Shown piece after piece: positions 16,234 through 24,434 of a DNA stretch of 64,000 nucleotides. Under the pieces are notes generated by a model. That model searched no databases. It was not told the DNA's origin and saw nothing but the letters and a program-made list of their open reading frames with translations. This stretch comes from an uncultured Tateyamaria sp. (GTDB taxonomy: Bacteria > Pseudomonadota > Alphaproteobacteria > Rhodobacterales > Rhodobacteraceae), in contig NZ_CANMEU010000001.1 of assembly GCF_947497045.1 (NCBI RefSeq), positions 582,589 through 646,588 on the forward strand. Reading direction: 5' to 3'. The translations under genes were made by a program, and so were the position numbers. Numbering within the stretch: position 1 is the first letter of the stretch; the number at the start of each line of letters is the position of its first letter.

Positions 16234-17634
16234 ATGCCCGCGATCACCAACCATTTGCCCACATCCGAATTGCAGGCGCTGGACGCCGCGCACCACATGC
16301 ATCCGTTTACCGCCGGGGGCGAGCTGGCAGCCAAGGGTGCCCGGATCATCACGCGCGCAAAGGGTGTCTATCTGCACGACAGCGAAGGCCATGAAATTCT
16401 GGACGCGATGGCGGGCTTGTGGTGCGTCAATATAGGCTATGGGCGCAGCGAACTCGCCGACGTCGCCGCACGTCAGATGAAAGAACTGCCCTACTATAAC
16501 ACCTTTTTCCAAACGACCCACGTACCAGCCATCGCGCTGGCCCAAAAGATCTCGGAACTGGCACCGGGTGATCTGAACCACGTCTTCTTCGCAGGCTCCG
16601 GGTCCGAAGCGAACGACACCAATATTCGGATGGTGCGCACCTATTGGGCGATCAAGGGCAAGCCAGCCAAAACCATCATCATCTCGCGTAAGAACGCCTA
16701 TCACGGGTCTTCGGTCGGGTCGGGCAGTCTGGGCGGAATGACTCCGATGCACGAACAGGGTGGATTGCCGATCCCCGATATTCATCACATCAACCAACCT
16801 AACTGGTGGTCCGAAGGCGGTGATATGAGTCCTGAGGCGTTCGGCCTTGCCCGCGCGCGCGAATTGGAAGATACAATTCTGGCCCATGGCGAGGATCGCA
16901 TCGCAGCCTTTATCGCCGAACCGATCCAGGGAGCTGGCGGCGTCATTATCCCGCCCAGCACCTACTGGCCCGAGATCCAGCGTATCTGCGACAAATACGA
17001 AATCCTGCTGATCGCCGATGAGGTGATCTGTGGCTTTGGGCGGACAGGGAATTGGTTCGGCAGCGAAACGCTTGGGATCACGCCGCATATCATGACCATC
17101 GCCAAGGGGTTGTCCTCGGGCTATCAGCCCATCGGTGGGTCGATTGTGTGTGATGAGGTGGCCCAGGTTATCGGGTCAGGCGAGTTCAATCACGGCTACA
17201 CCTATTCCGGACACCCCGTCGCCTCGGCTGTTGCGCTGGAAAACATCCGCATTCTGGAAGAAGAAAACGTGCTGGACCACGTACGCAAGGTCGCCATGCC
17301 AGCGCTGCACGAAATGTGGCACGGGCTGGCCGATCATCCGCTTGTGGGCGAGACGACGATCACCGGGATGATGGGCTCGCTTGCGCTGACGCCGCACAAG
17401 GACAGCCGCGCCAGATTTGCGATGGACGCAGGTACTGCCGGTTTCATGTGTCGCGAGCGTTGTTTTGCGAATAATCTGGTGATGCGCCATGTCTATGATC
17501 GAATGGTGATTTCGCCCCCCTTGGTGATTTCAACCGACGAAATCGCACTGCTTGGACAGCGGGCGCGCACCGCCCTTGATGAATGTTATGCGCAACTCAA
17601 GGACGGAGATATGCTGAAACCAGCGGCCCAATAG
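16234..17634 (+). CDS. Class III aminotransferase, putrescine-pyruvate type
   Basis: This PLP-dependent enzyme has 466 residues from the ATG at 16234 (MPAITNHLPTSELQALDAAH). An earlier in-frame ATG at 16129 adds 35 residues that do not look like the family. Visible motifs are GLWCVNIGYGRSELADVAAR, YHGSSVGSGSLGGMTPMH, the LIADEVICGFGRTG segment and the PLP lysine in MTIAKGLSSGYQP (Lys at about 291). Close relatives (SpuC-like) transfer the amino group of putrescine or similar omega-amines to pyruvate. The divergent pot operon supports that role. Confidence 0.85.
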   Translation: MPAITNHLPTSELQALDAAHHMHPFTAGGELAAKGARIITRAKGVYLHDSEGHEILDAMAGLWCVNIGYGRSELADVAARQMKELPYYNTFFQTTHVPAIALAQKISELAPGDLNHVFFAGSGSEANDTNIRMVRTYWAIKGKPAKTIIISRKNAYHGSSVGSGSLGGMTPMHEQGGLPIPDIHHINQPNWWSEGGDMSPEAFGLARARELEDTILAHGEDRIAAFIAEPIQGAGGVIIPPSTYWPEIQRICDKYEILLIADEVICGFGRTGNWFGSETLGITPHIMTIAKGLSSGYQPIGGSIVCDEVAQVIGSGEFNHGYTYSGHPVASAVALENIRILEEENVLDHVRKVAMPALHEMWHGLADHPLVGETTITGMMGSLALTPHKDSRARFAMDAGTAGFMCRERCFANNLVMRHVYDRMVISPPLVISTDEIALLGQRARTALDECYAQLKDGDMLKPAAQ

Positions 17635-17860
17635 CCGCATTTCAGTCCGGCCTGACGCACTAAAGTGCATATAATTCCGACAAACGACCTGCCGAACCTT
17701 CAAAGAAGAATCCCTGAAAGCGGCTTGTTTTTAAGTGAAACCGACCCGATTGCGCTATCAAACCGCTTTTTGGAACCTTGTTGGTTGCAACATGCGTTTC
17801 GTACCGTTTTACATGTCGCAACTGATGGTCAACCATCAGATATAAAACGGGGAGCCAGAT

Positions 17861-18961
17861 TTGGCTGATATTGCGACCGACCAGGCGTTCGTCGAATTCG
17901 AACGCGTGCAAAAGAGCTATGATGGCGAAGTGCTCGTTGTCAAAGATCTGAACCTGTCTATGCCCAAAGGCGAATTTCTGACGATGCTTGGGCCATCGGG
18001 GTCAGGCAAGACAACCTGCCTGATGATGTTGGCGGGTTTTGAGACGGCCACACATGGCGACATCCGGCTTGACGGCGTATCGATCAACAACATTCCACCG
18101 CACAAGCGCGGCATCGGCATGGTGTTCCAGAACTATGCGCTGTTCCCACACATGACGGTGGCCGAAAACCTCAGCTTTCCGCTTGAGGTGCGCAAGATCG
18201 GCAAATCGGATCGCGAAGAGAAAGTAATGCGTGCGCTTGGCATGGTGCAGATGCAAGACTTTGCAGGGCGCCGACCTGCCCAGCTTTCCGGCGGTCAGCA
18301 GCAACGGATCGCGCTGGCCCGCGCGCTGGTCTTTGAACCTGAACTCGTGCTCATGGACGAACCGCTTGGCGCGCTCGACAAACAACTGCGCGAAACGCTG
18401 CAATTCGAGATCACACGCCTGGCGCATGATCTTGGGATCACGACCGTTTACGTGACCCATGACCAAACTGAAGCGTTGACGATGTCAGACCGCGTCGCCG
18501 TTTTTGACGATGGACGCATCCAGCAGCTCGCACCGCCAGATGCCTTGTATGAAGAGCCGCAAAACAGCTTTGTTGCCCAGTTCATCGGCGAAAACAACAC
18601 GCTTCTGGGCATCATCGAAAAGATCAAGGGCGACACCTGTGAGGTCCGGCTTGATGATGGCAGCATCATTGACGCCAAGCCCATCAACGTCACCGAAGTC
18701 GGCCAGCGTACCCGTGTGTCGATCCGGCCCGAACGGGTGGAGATGGACAAGACGCGCCTGAACCCGGACGCACATACGCTCAAAGCCGAAGTTCTTGAGT
18801 TCATCTATATGGGCGATATTTTCCGCACCCGCCTGCGGGTGGCGGGGAACGATGATTTCGTCATCAAGACACGCAACGCCCCCGATCAGATCCGCCTGAC
18901 CCCAGGTACAGTGGTCGACATCGGGTGGATGGCACAGGATTGCAGGGCGCTCGACGCCTAA
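17861..18961 (+). CDS. Polyamine-type ABC transporter ATP-binding protein
   Basis: I start this gene at TTG 17861 because GGGGAG lies eight bases upstream and no ATG fits. It gives 366 residues. Walker A is LGPSGSGKTT at about 46-55, the Q-loop is MVFQNYALFPHM, the signature is LSGGQQQRIALARALV and Walker B is LVLMDEPLGALD. The C-terminal TOBE-like region has RVSIRPERVEMDK. It is first in a plus-strand operon with a binding protein, a DUF1330 protein and two permeases. This is a second polyamine-type importer distinct from potFGHI. Confidence 0.9.
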   Translation: MADIATDQAFVEFERVQKSYDGEVLVVKDLNLSMPKGEFLTMLGPSGSGKTTCLMMLAGFETATHGDIRLDGVSINNIPPHKRGIGMVFQNYALFPHMTVAENLSFPLEVRKIGKSDREEKVMRALGMVQMQDFAGRRPAQLSGGQQQRIALARALVFEPELVLMDEPLGALDKQLRETLQFEITRLAHDLGITTVYVTHDQTEALTMSDRVAVFDDGRIQQLAPPDALYEEPQNSFVAQFIGENNTLLGIIEKIKGDTCEVRLDDGSIIDAKPINVTEVGQRTRVSIRPERVEMDKTRLNPDAHTLKAEVLEFIYMGDIFRTRLRVAGNDDFVIKTRNAPDQIRLTPGTVVDIGWMAQDCRALDA

Positions 18962-19042
18962 GGCAACACCAGACAGGCCGGGGCGGTGCCCGACGTTCGG
19001 CTTTTGACACTCACAACGGGCGTAAACAGTGGGAGTAATACC

Positions 19043-20152
19043 ATGAAACTCACCAAGACCCTTCTGGCCACCACGGCTTTGACGGTTGCAACCGGCACAG
19101 CCTTTGCCGACGGCCACATGGCCAGCGATATGACACTTGTAAGCTGGGGCGGCGCATACCAGTCTAGCCAGCAAAACGCCTATGTCGCCCCTTACCTCGA
19201 AAACAACGCCGGCGTCACTGCCGTGTGGGACGAAAGCTCGGCCGAAGCCGTGGCCAAATTGCGCGCTATGAACGAAGCGGGCAACGTCACGTGGGACGTC
19301 GTTGACGTTGTGGCCGCGGATGCGATCCGCCTGTGCGACGAAGGCCTCGCACTGGAAATCGATGCGGACGAGCAACTTGCTGCCGCCCCCGATGGCACAT
19401 CTGCGTCGGACGACTTTGGCGACCTGCTGGTCAGCGACTGCTTTATCCCTCAGATCGTCTACTCGACGACTTTTGGCTATCGCACCGATCTGGTTGGGGA
19501 CACAGCGCCCACATCCGTCTGCGCCGTCTTTGACACCGAAGCCTATCCCGGCAAGCGTTCGCTGGAAAAACGCCCGATCAACAACATGGAATGGGCACTG
19601 CTTTGTGACGGCGTGGCCAAGGATGACGTCTATGACGTTCTAGGCACACCCGAAGGCCAGGATCAGGCCCTGGCCAAGCTCGACACCATCAAGGACGACG
19701 TAATCTGGTGGTCGGCTGGTGCGGACACGCCCCAACTGCTCGCCGATGGCGAAGTCATCATGGGTTCGACCTATAACGGCCGTCTGTTCGCCGCCATCGA
19801 AGAGCAAAAGCAGCCCATCGGCATGCTTTGGGACGCCCAGGTGTTCGACCTTGACGGTTGGATCATCCCAGCGGGTCTGAGCCCCGAGCGTGAAGCGCGC
19901 GCGCTGGACTTCATCAAGTTCGCAACAGACACGCAGCGTCTGGCGGATCAGGCCAAGTATATCTCGTACGGTCCTGCCCGCGCCTCATCCGCACCCCTCG
20001 TCGGTCAGCACGCAACATTGGGCATCGACATGGCACCACACATGCCAACCGATCCCGACAACTCACAGAACACGTTCCTTTATAACTACGAGTTCTGGGC
20101 TGACTATCGCGACGACATCGACGCCAAATTCCAGGCGTGGCTCGCTCAATAA
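19043..20152 (+). CDS. ABC transporter substrate-binding protein, polyamine type
   Basis: The start is the ATG at 19043 (MKLTKTLLATTALTVATGTA), preceded by GGGAG at spacing seven. It gives 369 residues with a clear Sec signal peptide cleaved near AFADG. The mature part begins MTLVSWGGAYQSSQQNAYV, a start seen in the PotD-like binding proteins of Rhodobacterales. The family binds polyamine-like or opine-like cations. The ligand is not readable from sequence. A pair of hairpins follows the stop. Confidence 0.88.
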   Translation: MKLTKTLLATTALTVATGTAFADGHMASDMTLVSWGGAYQSSQQNAYVAPYLENNAGVTAVWDESSAEAVAKLRAMNEAGNVTWDVVDVVAADAIRLCDEGLALEIDADEQLAAAPDGTSASDDFGDLLVSDCFIPQIVYSTTFGYRTDLVGDTAPTSVCAVFDTEAYPGKRSLEKRPINNMEWALLCDGVAKDDVYDVLGTPEGQDQALAKLDTIKDDVIWWSAGADTPQLLADGEVIMGSTYNGRLFAAIEEQKQPIGMLWDAQVFDLDGWIIPAGLSPEREARALDFIKFATDTQRLADQAKYISYGPARASSAPLVGQHATLGIDMAPHMPTDPDNSQNTFLYNYEFWADYRDDIDAKFQAWLAQ

Positions 20153-20162
20153 ACTTGTCTGG

Positions 20163-20227
20163 GGCGCATGACACCTGCGCCTTACGACGCTAAAATATCT
20201 GCAAGGCGCGCCATATGCGTGCCTTGC
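20163..20227 (+). terminator. Two intercistronic hairpins after the binding-protein gene
   Basis: The first stem is GGCGCA at 20163-20168 with TGCGCC at 20176-20181. The second is an 11-bp stem (GCAAGGCGCGC at 20201-20211 with GCGTGCCTTGC at 20217-20227, one G-T pair) with loop CATAT. No T-run follows, so they probably stabilise the upstream message or limit read-through into the permease genes. Confidence 0.5.
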
Positions 20228-20254
20228 GCCCCTCCACCTTCGCCGGAGACGACA

Positions 20255-20542
20255 ATGCCCAAAGGTTACATCATCGGCCACATCACCGTGAACGATCCTG
20301 AGACGTACAAGACGTATATCGAAAAGGACACGCCGATCCTGACTCGTCTGGGTGCTGTGCCCATCGTGCGTGGTGGGCAATCCACAGTGATGGAAGGCGA
20401 AACCCAAAACCGCCACGTCGTCTTTGAATTTCCATCATACGAGGCAGCGCTTGCCGCCTACAATGACCCCGAATACCAAGAGGTGGCCAAGATCCGCCAC
20501 CGCTCTGCCACCTCCACTATTCTCGTAGTGGAGGGCGTCTGA
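20255..20542 (+). CDS. DUF1330 family protein
   Basis: This 95-residue protein has a ferredoxin-like alpha-beta fold of the dimeric alpha-beta barrel group (MPKGYIIGHITVNDPETYKT, VPIVRGGQSTVMEGE, then FEFPSYEAALAAYNDPEYQE). The family has no established general function. The ATG at 20255 follows GGAG at spacing six. Its TGA overlaps the ATG of the next permease gene. Its place inside a transporter operon suggests a cytoplasmic accessory or catabolic role linked to the imported compound. Confidence 0.85.
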   Translation: MPKGYIIGHITVNDPETYKTYIEKDTPILTRLGAVPIVRGGQSTVMEGETQNRHVVFEFPSYEAALAAYNDPEYQEVAKIRHRSATSTILVVEGV

Positions 20543-22179
20543 TGGCCGAAGCCATGCTGGCCGCTGACGGCACTTCGCTGAAACGCAGTCTGGCCCGCGC
20601 CCTGCGCCGTCAGAAGTTGCGCGCGCTGATGCTGATCGCGCCCTTGCTGATCTTTGTGCTGATCACCTTCATTGTGCCCATCGGGTCGATGCTGTTCCGT
20701 TCAGTCGAAAACGAGATGGTCGGCAACACGTTGCCTTACACAGTCGAGGCCCTCGCTGACTGGGATGCAGACGAAAGCCCGCTGCCGCCCGAGGACGCGT
20801 TTCAAGCGATGTTCTTTGACATGTTCCTGGCGGCCGAGGCTAAACGGCACACCCGCCTTGGCACCCGCCTGAACTATGAAACCACGGGTCTTTCCTCCCT
20901 CTTTCGCCAATCTGGACGGCAATTGGATGATGTGGCCGACATATCCTATGAACCGCTCGAAGACTTGGACGAGGCATGGGACGAGGGCGAAACATGGTAC
21001 GCGCTGATGAATACGCGCGAGGTCGCTGACGATGCGTTGATGGCACAGCAGCGGGCGCGGGTTGCTGCGCTGACCGACAATGAAACAAATGGCGAGGTCA
21101 ACTTTGCCCCCGACGCGGAAGTCGCCGTCTTACTACCGCTCGCCGCGCGCGAATACACCGCATGGGCGGTTTACGTGGCCACGCAAGACGGGCGCGACCC
21201 TGCCACCCGTGACCCGTGGGAGGCTGTTGCCCCTGCCCTGCTGCTTGATCTGCAAACTGCCGATCTGAGCGGCTATTCAGGGCCCGAAGCTGACAAACTG
21301 CGCACGGCACAAGCGGCCAATCTGCCGGTCGCCAACTTTGTCGATGCGTTTGTCGACATGGACGAGGATTGGGGCACCCAAACCCCGTGGGAGACCATTC
21401 AGACCCATTCGAGCACCTATACCGGCGGCTACTTCCTGAACGCGGTGGATGCGCAAAAGACTGCGGACGGCGTTGCGTGGCAGCCCGAGAACAAGCAAAT
21501 CCTGATCACGCTATTTGTGCGCACGATCTGGATGTCGCTGCTGATCATGGGGTCGTGCATCCTGCTCGGTTATCCCATCGCATGGTTGCTGGCGAACTTG
21601 CCGATGCGCAAGGCGAACCTGCTGCTGATCCTTGTGCTACTACCGTTCTGGACATCACTTCTGGTGCGCACATCGGCTTGGAAGGTGATGTTGCAGCAAC
21701 AAGGGGTGATCAACGACGTGCTCGTCTGGATCGGACTGGTGGCCGACGACGGGCGGCTGATTATGATCAACAACCAGTTCGGCACAATCGTGTCGATGAC
21801 GCACATTCTGCTGCCATTTATGATCCTGCCGATGTATTCGGTGATGCAGACAATTCAGCCCAGCTATCTAAGGGCGGCCAAGTCACTTGGGGCAACGAAC
21901 TGGACCGCGTTCTGGCGGGTCTATTTCCCGCAATCGGTGCCGGGGATCGGGGCGGGCTCCATCCTCGTCTTCATTCTGGCCATCGGTTACTACATCACAC
22001 CCGAAATCGTGGGAGGGACCAAGGGGGTCTTCATCTCGAACCGGATCGCCTACCACATCTCGTCCTCGCTCAACTGGGGACTGGCAGCCGCACTTGGGAC
22101 AATCCTGTTGGCGGCGGTGCTGGTTCTGTACTGGGCCTATGACAAGATCGTGGGCATCGACAATGTTAAGCTGGGGTAA
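20542..22179 (+). CDS. ABC transporter permease with a very large periplasmic loop
   Basis: This permease has 545 residues, almost twice the normal size. One membrane segment at about 29-52 (LMLIAPLLIFVLITFIVPIG) is followed by a hydrophilic, acidic segment of about 265 residues (53-318). Five more membrane segments and the EAA loop (YLRAAKSLGATNWTAFWRVY at about 440-459) follow. PotB-type permeases have only a short loop there. The loop is rich in Asp, Glu and Trp (DLDEAWDEGETWYALMN) and must face the periplasm. It is translationally coupled to the DUF1330 gene and followed by the second permease after five bases. Confidence 0.88.
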   Translation: MAEAMLAADGTSLKRSLARALRRQKLRALMLIAPLLIFVLITFIVPIGSMLFRSVENEMVGNTLPYTVEALADWDADESPLPPEDAFQAMFFDMFLAAEAKRHTRLGTRLNYETTGLSSLFRQSGRQLDDVADISYEPLEDLDEAWDEGETWYALMNTREVADDALMAQQRARVAALTDNETNGEVNFAPDAEVAVLLPLAAREYTAWAVYVATQDGRDPATRDPWEAVAPALLLDLQTADLSGYSGPEADKLRTAQAANLPVANFVDAFVDMDEDWGTQTPWETIQTHSSTYTGGYFLNAVDAQKTADGVAWQPENKQILITLFVRTIWMSLLIMGSCILLGYPIAWLLANLPMRKANLLLILVLLPFWTSLLVRTSAWKVMLQQQGVINDVLVWIGLVADDGRLIMINNQFGTIVSMTHILLPFMILPMYSVMQTIQPSYLRAAKSLGATNWTAFWRVYFPQSVPGIGAGSILVFILAIGYYITPEIVGGTKGVFISNRIAYHISSSLNWGLAAALGTILLAAVLVLYWAYDKIVGIDNVKLG

Positions 22180-22184
22180 CTGAC

Positions 22185-23069
22185 ATGGGCCTTCCTCCAT
22201 ATGCGACACTGGGCCAGCGGATCTGGTATTACAGCTTTCGGGTAATTTGCGGCCTGATATTTTTCTTTCTGATCGCGCCTATTGTCGTGGTGATGCCGCT
22301 GTCGTTCAACGCGCAGGACTTCTTTACATTCACGCCGGAAATGCTGCGACTGGACCCGGCGGGATACTCGCTGAAACACTACGAAGACTTCTTGACCAAC
22401 CCGCAATGGCAGCTCGCGATGAAGAATTCGCTGATCATTGCACCCATCGCGACGATCATTTCAGTCAGCCTTGGCACGCTCGCCGCCATCGGCCTGTCGC
22501 AAAGCCATGTGCCATTCAAAGGGGCGATCATGGCGATCCTGATCTCGCCTATGATCGTGCCTCTGATCATTTCGGCCACGGGGATGTTCTTTTTCTACTC
22601 GTCCTTGGGCAACTGGATGGAAAGCACACTCGGCCTCGACAAAGGGTTTGTGGGTTATGTGAAGGTCATTTTGGCACATGCCGTCCTTGGTATTCCGTTT
22701 GTGATCATCACCGTCACAGCAACGCTTGTGGGCTTTGATCGTTCGCTCACACGGGCGGCGGCCAATATGGGCGCGGGCCCGGTGACGACCTTTTTCCGGG
22801 TTCAAATGCCGCTGATCCTTCCGGGCGTCATCTCAGGCGGGCTGTTCGCATTCATCACGTCTTTCGACGAGGTGGTCGTGGTGCTGTTTGTCGGTTCAGC
22901 CAGCCAAAAAACGCTGCCGTGGCAGATGTTCATCGGCTTGCGCGAGCAGATCAGCCCGACAATCCTCGCCGTTGCGACGATCCTTGTGGTGATCTCGATC
23001 TGTCTGCTGACCACTGTGGAACTGCTGCGACGCCGTTCAGAACGGCTGCGGGGCATGAGCCCGGGTTAA
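22185..23069 (+). CDS. ABC transporter permease, PotC type
   Basis: This is a 294-residue inner-membrane permease. It has six hydrophobic segments, starting with YSFRVICGLIFFFLIAPIVV at about 16-35, and a PotC-like LSFNAQDFFTFTPEMLRLD periplasmic start. The EAA loop is LTRAAANMGAGPVTTFFRVQ at about 187-206. It pairs with the preceding long permease. It is the last gene of the second importer operon. Confidence 0.9.
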   Translation: MGLPPYATLGQRIWYYSFRVICGLIFFFLIAPIVVVMPLSFNAQDFFTFTPEMLRLDPAGYSLKHYEDFLTNPQWQLAMKNSLIIAPIATIISVSLGTLAAIGLSQSHVPFKGAIMAILISPMIVPLIISATGMFFFYSSLGNWMESTLGLDKGFVGYVKVILAHAVLGIPFVIITVTATLVGFDRSLTRAAANMGAGPVTTFFRVQMPLILPGVISGGLFAFITSFDEVVVVLFVGSASQKTLPWQMFIGLREQISPTILAVATILVVISICLLTTVELLRRRSERLRGMSPG

Positions 23070-23135
23070 ACCCACTACCCAAACGCGATCCAGCCCCCTA
23101 TATTTTCGATAAAGGCATGATCGCGAGGCCACCTG

Positions 23136-23459
23136 ATGGACTTCAAACGACCCGCACGCAAATCCTCTGTTTTTGAGACATTCCTCAAAAGCAGCAACGA
23201 CGGGCCAATGCTCAAAGCGGCGCCGAAGAAAGCGCCACCTGCGCCAAGCGCGGCTGACATGGATCCCAGGCCTGACCCGGTTGAGGTCGCGTTGAAACAT
23301 CTCGACGCGTCGGGGCCAACAAGTGCATTGAAATTGATTAAAGCATTGAACATCGGCAGTACCCAAGGTTTGAAAACACTTCAGACCATGGAATCGTACG
23401 GCCTCATTATTAAGGAAGAAACCGAAGAAGGCGGGGTCATTTTTAAACGCGCACCCTGA
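23136..23459 (+). CDS. Hypothetical protein with a winged-helix-like C-terminus
   Basis: This 107-residue protein has a basic, Pro/Ala-rich N-terminal half (KAAPKKAPPAPSAADMD). Its C-terminal half (about 50-107) reads like a small winged helix: VALKHLDASGPTSALKLIKA, then TLQTMESYGLIIKEETE and a closing strand GGVIFKRAP. It could bind DNA or mediate protein contacts. The family is not recognised. It lies nine bases before the next unknown gene and probably shares its transcript. Confidence 0.7.
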   Translation: MDFKRPARKSSVFETFLKSSNDGPMLKAAPKKAPPAPSAADMDPRPDPVEVALKHLDASGPTSALKLIKALNIGSTQGLKTLQTMESYGLIIKEETEEGGVIFKRAP

Positions 23460-23468
23460 TATTCAAGC

Positions 23469-24434
23469 ATGATTTACGCATATATGGCCGTTGGATTCAT
23501 CGGCTTTGTTTCCGCATTTTCGGAAATCGTATCCCGCTATCGGGATGATCCATGGGAGGCGGCAAGTTCACGCGCCGCTTTCGCCTACATCGCGTTCAAT
23601 GTCGGGATTTCGCTGATTGCGTTCTACCTGATCCGCGAAGTTTTCCAGTACCGTGGAGCGGATCAAACCCTCGATACAGCACGCCAGCTTGTCACGGATG
23701 TTTTGCTGGCCGGGCTGTCGGCCATGGCCTTTTTCCGCTCCAGCATCTTTACGGCACGGGTGGGTGACAAGGATGTACCGGTTGGCCCTGCTGCCGTCAT
23801 TGATGTGTTCCGCGAAATAATCGACCGCGATGTTGACCGTGTCCGCGCCATGCCGCGGGCAACGGCCGTCTCTGAGATTATGGCCAATGTCAGCTTCTCG
23901 CGCGCCTATGTGCCCCTCACCTCGACCTGCCTGAACCTGTTGCAAAACGTCAGTGTCGAAGAACGGACCCGTGTCGAGGAAAAGGTTCTCGCACTCTCAA
24001 ATCAGGTAGGGCGGAACGAAGAAAACAAATCCTTGGAACTTGGCCTTATTCTGGCTGGAACCGTTGGGTTCAACGTGTTGAAAGCGGCCAAAGACACTCT
24101 GAAAGATCACATCGCAAGCAGCACATCGCGCACGCAACTGGTCAAGGATGCCGTTCTGAGCCTTGGCCCCGAAATGGTGATGACCCAACTGCCTACGACA
24201 TGTCTTGCGCTGGATTCAAACCTGCCCGATGGCGAACAGGAAGCACTGGCCAGCGAACTTGAAACGCTTCGGGATCAATCGCAGGACCCTCCGATCATCA
24301 AGGCAATCCATGCAGGTTTCCTGCTCACCCACTATCTGGGTGAAGAAGTCTTTAGCTCGGCGGTGTCCTTGCTCGGAGAGTTGAACGTTCCACCGACACA
24401 GGCCCTACCCACACCAGACGCGGTTGACCCCTAA
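23469..24434 (+). CDS. Hypothetical membrane-anchored protein
   Basis: This 321-residue protein is not recognised. The N-terminus has two hydrophobic segments (MIYAYMAVGFIGFVSAFSEI and AFAYIAFNVGISLIAFYLIR, at about 1-20 and 37-56) and a third weaker one near VLLAGLSAMAFFRSS. The remaining 230 or so residues are helical and presumably cytoplasmic. They include GLILAGTVGFNVLKAAKDTL and a C-terminal HAGFLLTHYLGEEVFSSAVS. It follows the winged-helix-like gene after nine bases, and the two may form a membrane sensor and effector pair. That is speculation. Its stop region overlaps convergently with the lytic transglycosylase gene. Confidence 0.7.
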   Translation: MIYAYMAVGFIGFVSAFSEIVSRYRDDPWEAASSRAAFAYIAFNVGISLIAFYLIREVFQYRGADQTLDTARQLVTDVLLAGLSAMAFFRSSIFTARVGDKDVPVGPAAVIDVFREIIDRDVDRVRAMPRATAVSEIMANVSFSRAYVPLTSTCLNLLQNVSVEERTRVEEKVLALSNQVGRNEENKSLELGLILAGTVGFNVLKAAKDTLKDHIASSTSRTQLVKDAVLSLGPEMVMTQLPTTCLALDSNLPDGEQEALASELETLRDQSQDPPIIKAIHAGFLLTHYLGEEVFSSAVSLLGELNVPPTQALPTPDAVDP

